Assembly (NCBI GenBank): GCA_032027045.1
Contig: JAVSMU010000001.1
Location: forward strand, 280,390 to 344,389
Reading direction: 5' to 3'
DNA: 64,000 nucleotides
Source: Truepera sp.
GTDB taxonomy: Bacteria; Deinococcota; Deinococci; Deinococcales; Trueperaceae
The notes beneath the pieces are model-generated. The model did not search any database and had not been told where the DNA came from. It saw only the letters and a list, made by a program, of their open reading frames with translations. Within the stretch, counting starts at the first letter, position 1, and each line of letters opens with the position of its first letter. Made by a program: the position numbers and the translations under genes. Of the stretch, positions 63,091-64,000 are shown piece by piece.

Positions 63091-63882
63091 TCAGATCGAG
63101 GTGACCATGCCACCGTCGACGAGCAAGCTGGTGCCGGTCACGTACGACGCGGCGTCACTCGCGATGAAGGCGACCACGTTACCGAACTCCTCCACATTCC
63201 CGATCCTGCCCATGGGTATGGACTCGACGTTGCGGGCCCGGGCCTCGGCAGGGCTGATCCCGAGCCTGTGGGCCGTGTTCGCATCCAGTTCGCGAATGCG
63301 AGGGGTCTCGATGCGTCCTGGCGAGACCACGTTCACCCGAATGCCCTCGGGGGCCAGGTTGGTGGCCAGGTCCTTGCACAGGGCCTGCACCGCCGGCCGG
63401 TAGGTGTTCGAGAGTGTGAGGTTCGAGACGCCCTTGCGGACGCTCGAGGAGCCGATGGCGACTATCGAGCCGCCCCCAGCGGCGCGCATGTGGGGGAGCG
63501 CCAGCCTGACCGAGCGGACCACGCTCATGAGCGTCAACTCGAAGGCGGTCGACCAGGCGTCGTCGTCCAGGGCGTCGAAGCCACCCGCGCTCGGACCCCC
63601 GGCGTTCGCGACCAGCACGTCCAGTCCACCCAGGAAGGCGACCGCGTTCTCGACCAGCGCCTCGAGGTCGTTCGCGCTCGAGACGTCGCAAGCGAAACCC
63701 TCGACCGCCTGACTGCCCGTGACCTGTGAGATCTCTTTCGCCACCCCCGCCGCCCTGCCAAGCTCCCTGCCGCAAAGAGCCACCCGGGCGCCCTCGGCGG
63801 CCAGGGCGGTCGCGGCTCCCCGCCCCAGGCCGCTGGTGCCTGCCAGCACGAGAGCGCGTTTACCCGCCAGTCCAAGGTCCAT
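63091..63882 (-). CDS. short-chain dehydrogenase/reductase, divergent active site
   Basis: A 263-residue SDR. LVLAGTSGLGRGAATALAAEGARVAL has the TGxxxGxG-like cofactor motif, and VLVANAGGPS is the NAG motif. GSSSVRK holds the catalytic Ser region. The usual Tyr-xxx-Lys is replaced: aligned by the following CKDLA, the two positions are Ser and Arg (SNTYRPA). A known SDR subset has Arg here (the LSNxxRxxV type) and its activity is unclear. VDGGM ends the protein as in FabG relatives. Upstream of the start nothing further can be named to the window edge. Confidence 0.87.
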   Translation of the reverse strand: MDLGLAGKRALVLAGTSGLGRGAATALAAEGARVALCGRELGRAAGVAKEISQVTGSQAVEGFACDVSSANDLEALVENAVAFLGGLDVLVANAGGPSAGGFDALDDDAWSTAFELTLMSVVRSVRLALPHMRAAGGGSIVAIGSSSVRKGVSNLTLSNTYRPAVQALCKDLATNLAPEGIRVNVVSPGRIETPRIRELDANTAHRLGISPAEARARNVESIPMGRIGNVEEFGNVVAFIASDAASYVTGTSLLVDGGMVTSI

Positions 63883-64000
63883 GTTCGCCTCCTAAACGAG
63901 GCTACGATACCGTTGCCCAACTGCGGTCCATCGCCGAACGTACCGATGCTTGCGGTTCGGGCCGAATACACCTTGAAGAACGGACCCCGGCGGCGCCAGG

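Overview
The window is about 64 kb of GC-rich, gene-dense bacterial DNA. I see no rRNA, tRNA, insertion sequence, prophage or CRISPR array. The cell is a diderm: there is an outer-membrane beta-barrel protein, a LolA-like periplasmic carrier and lipoproteins. Several promoters place the -10 box only 5 to 9 bases before the start codon (leaderless style). With the high GC, the peptide, amino-acid and sugar importers and the deoxyhypusine-synthase-like gene, this suggests the Deinococcota, perhaps a Truepera-like lineage. That placement is inference, not proof.

Layout. (1) 1-4137: end of an M20 amidohydrolase, a class III aminotransferase, and a polar amino-acid ABC binding protein and permease. 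(2) 4153-12891: a trans-4-hydroxyproline utilisation locus. The minus arm carries a prolyl aminopeptidase, a GntR repressor with a 19-bp palindrome over its own -10 box, a pyrroline-hydroxycarboxylate deaminase, an alpha-ketoglutarate semialdehyde dehydrogenase, an aldo/keto reductase and a BKACE enzyme. The plus arm carries a 4-hydroxyproline epimerase and a D-hydroxyproline oxidase. (3) 13015-18850: a lipoprotein, a complete osmoprotectant ABC system (binding protein, permease, ATPase, permease) and a deoxyhypusine-synthase homologue, closed by a strong hairpin. (4) 19009-26182: a large thrombospondin-type-3 lipoprotein gene that looks broken, divergent from a SARP/AfsR-type regulator. (5) 26169-31648: a DHDPS-family lyase, a dienelactone-hydrolase-like protein, an MFS exporter, a tiny membrane protein and a GH31 enzyme with the sulfoquinovosidase residue signature. 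(6) 31744-35282: a dipeptide importer without its ATPases. (7) 35372-41196: a TetR-controlled RND/MMPL, LolA-like, outer-membrane barrel and TPR module, likely for lipid export, with matching operators before the regulator and the pump. (8) 41250-52016: a phosphatase, a zinc peptidase, a sugar ABC importer, and assorted hydrolases, MFS and redox genes ending in msrB. (9) 52077-63882: a MacB-like ABC pair, a VOC protein, a TehA-like channel with a Tat metallophosphoesterase, a lone sugar transferase, an MFS exporter coupled to an FAD oxidase, a YgjP-like peptidase, hsp20 with a near-consensus promoter, and a divergent SDR.

The most rewarding regions are the hydroxyproline locus with its operator, the lipid-export module with paired operators, the isolated sulfoquinovosidase, and two tandem-repeat arrays that appear to grow out of gene 3' ends.
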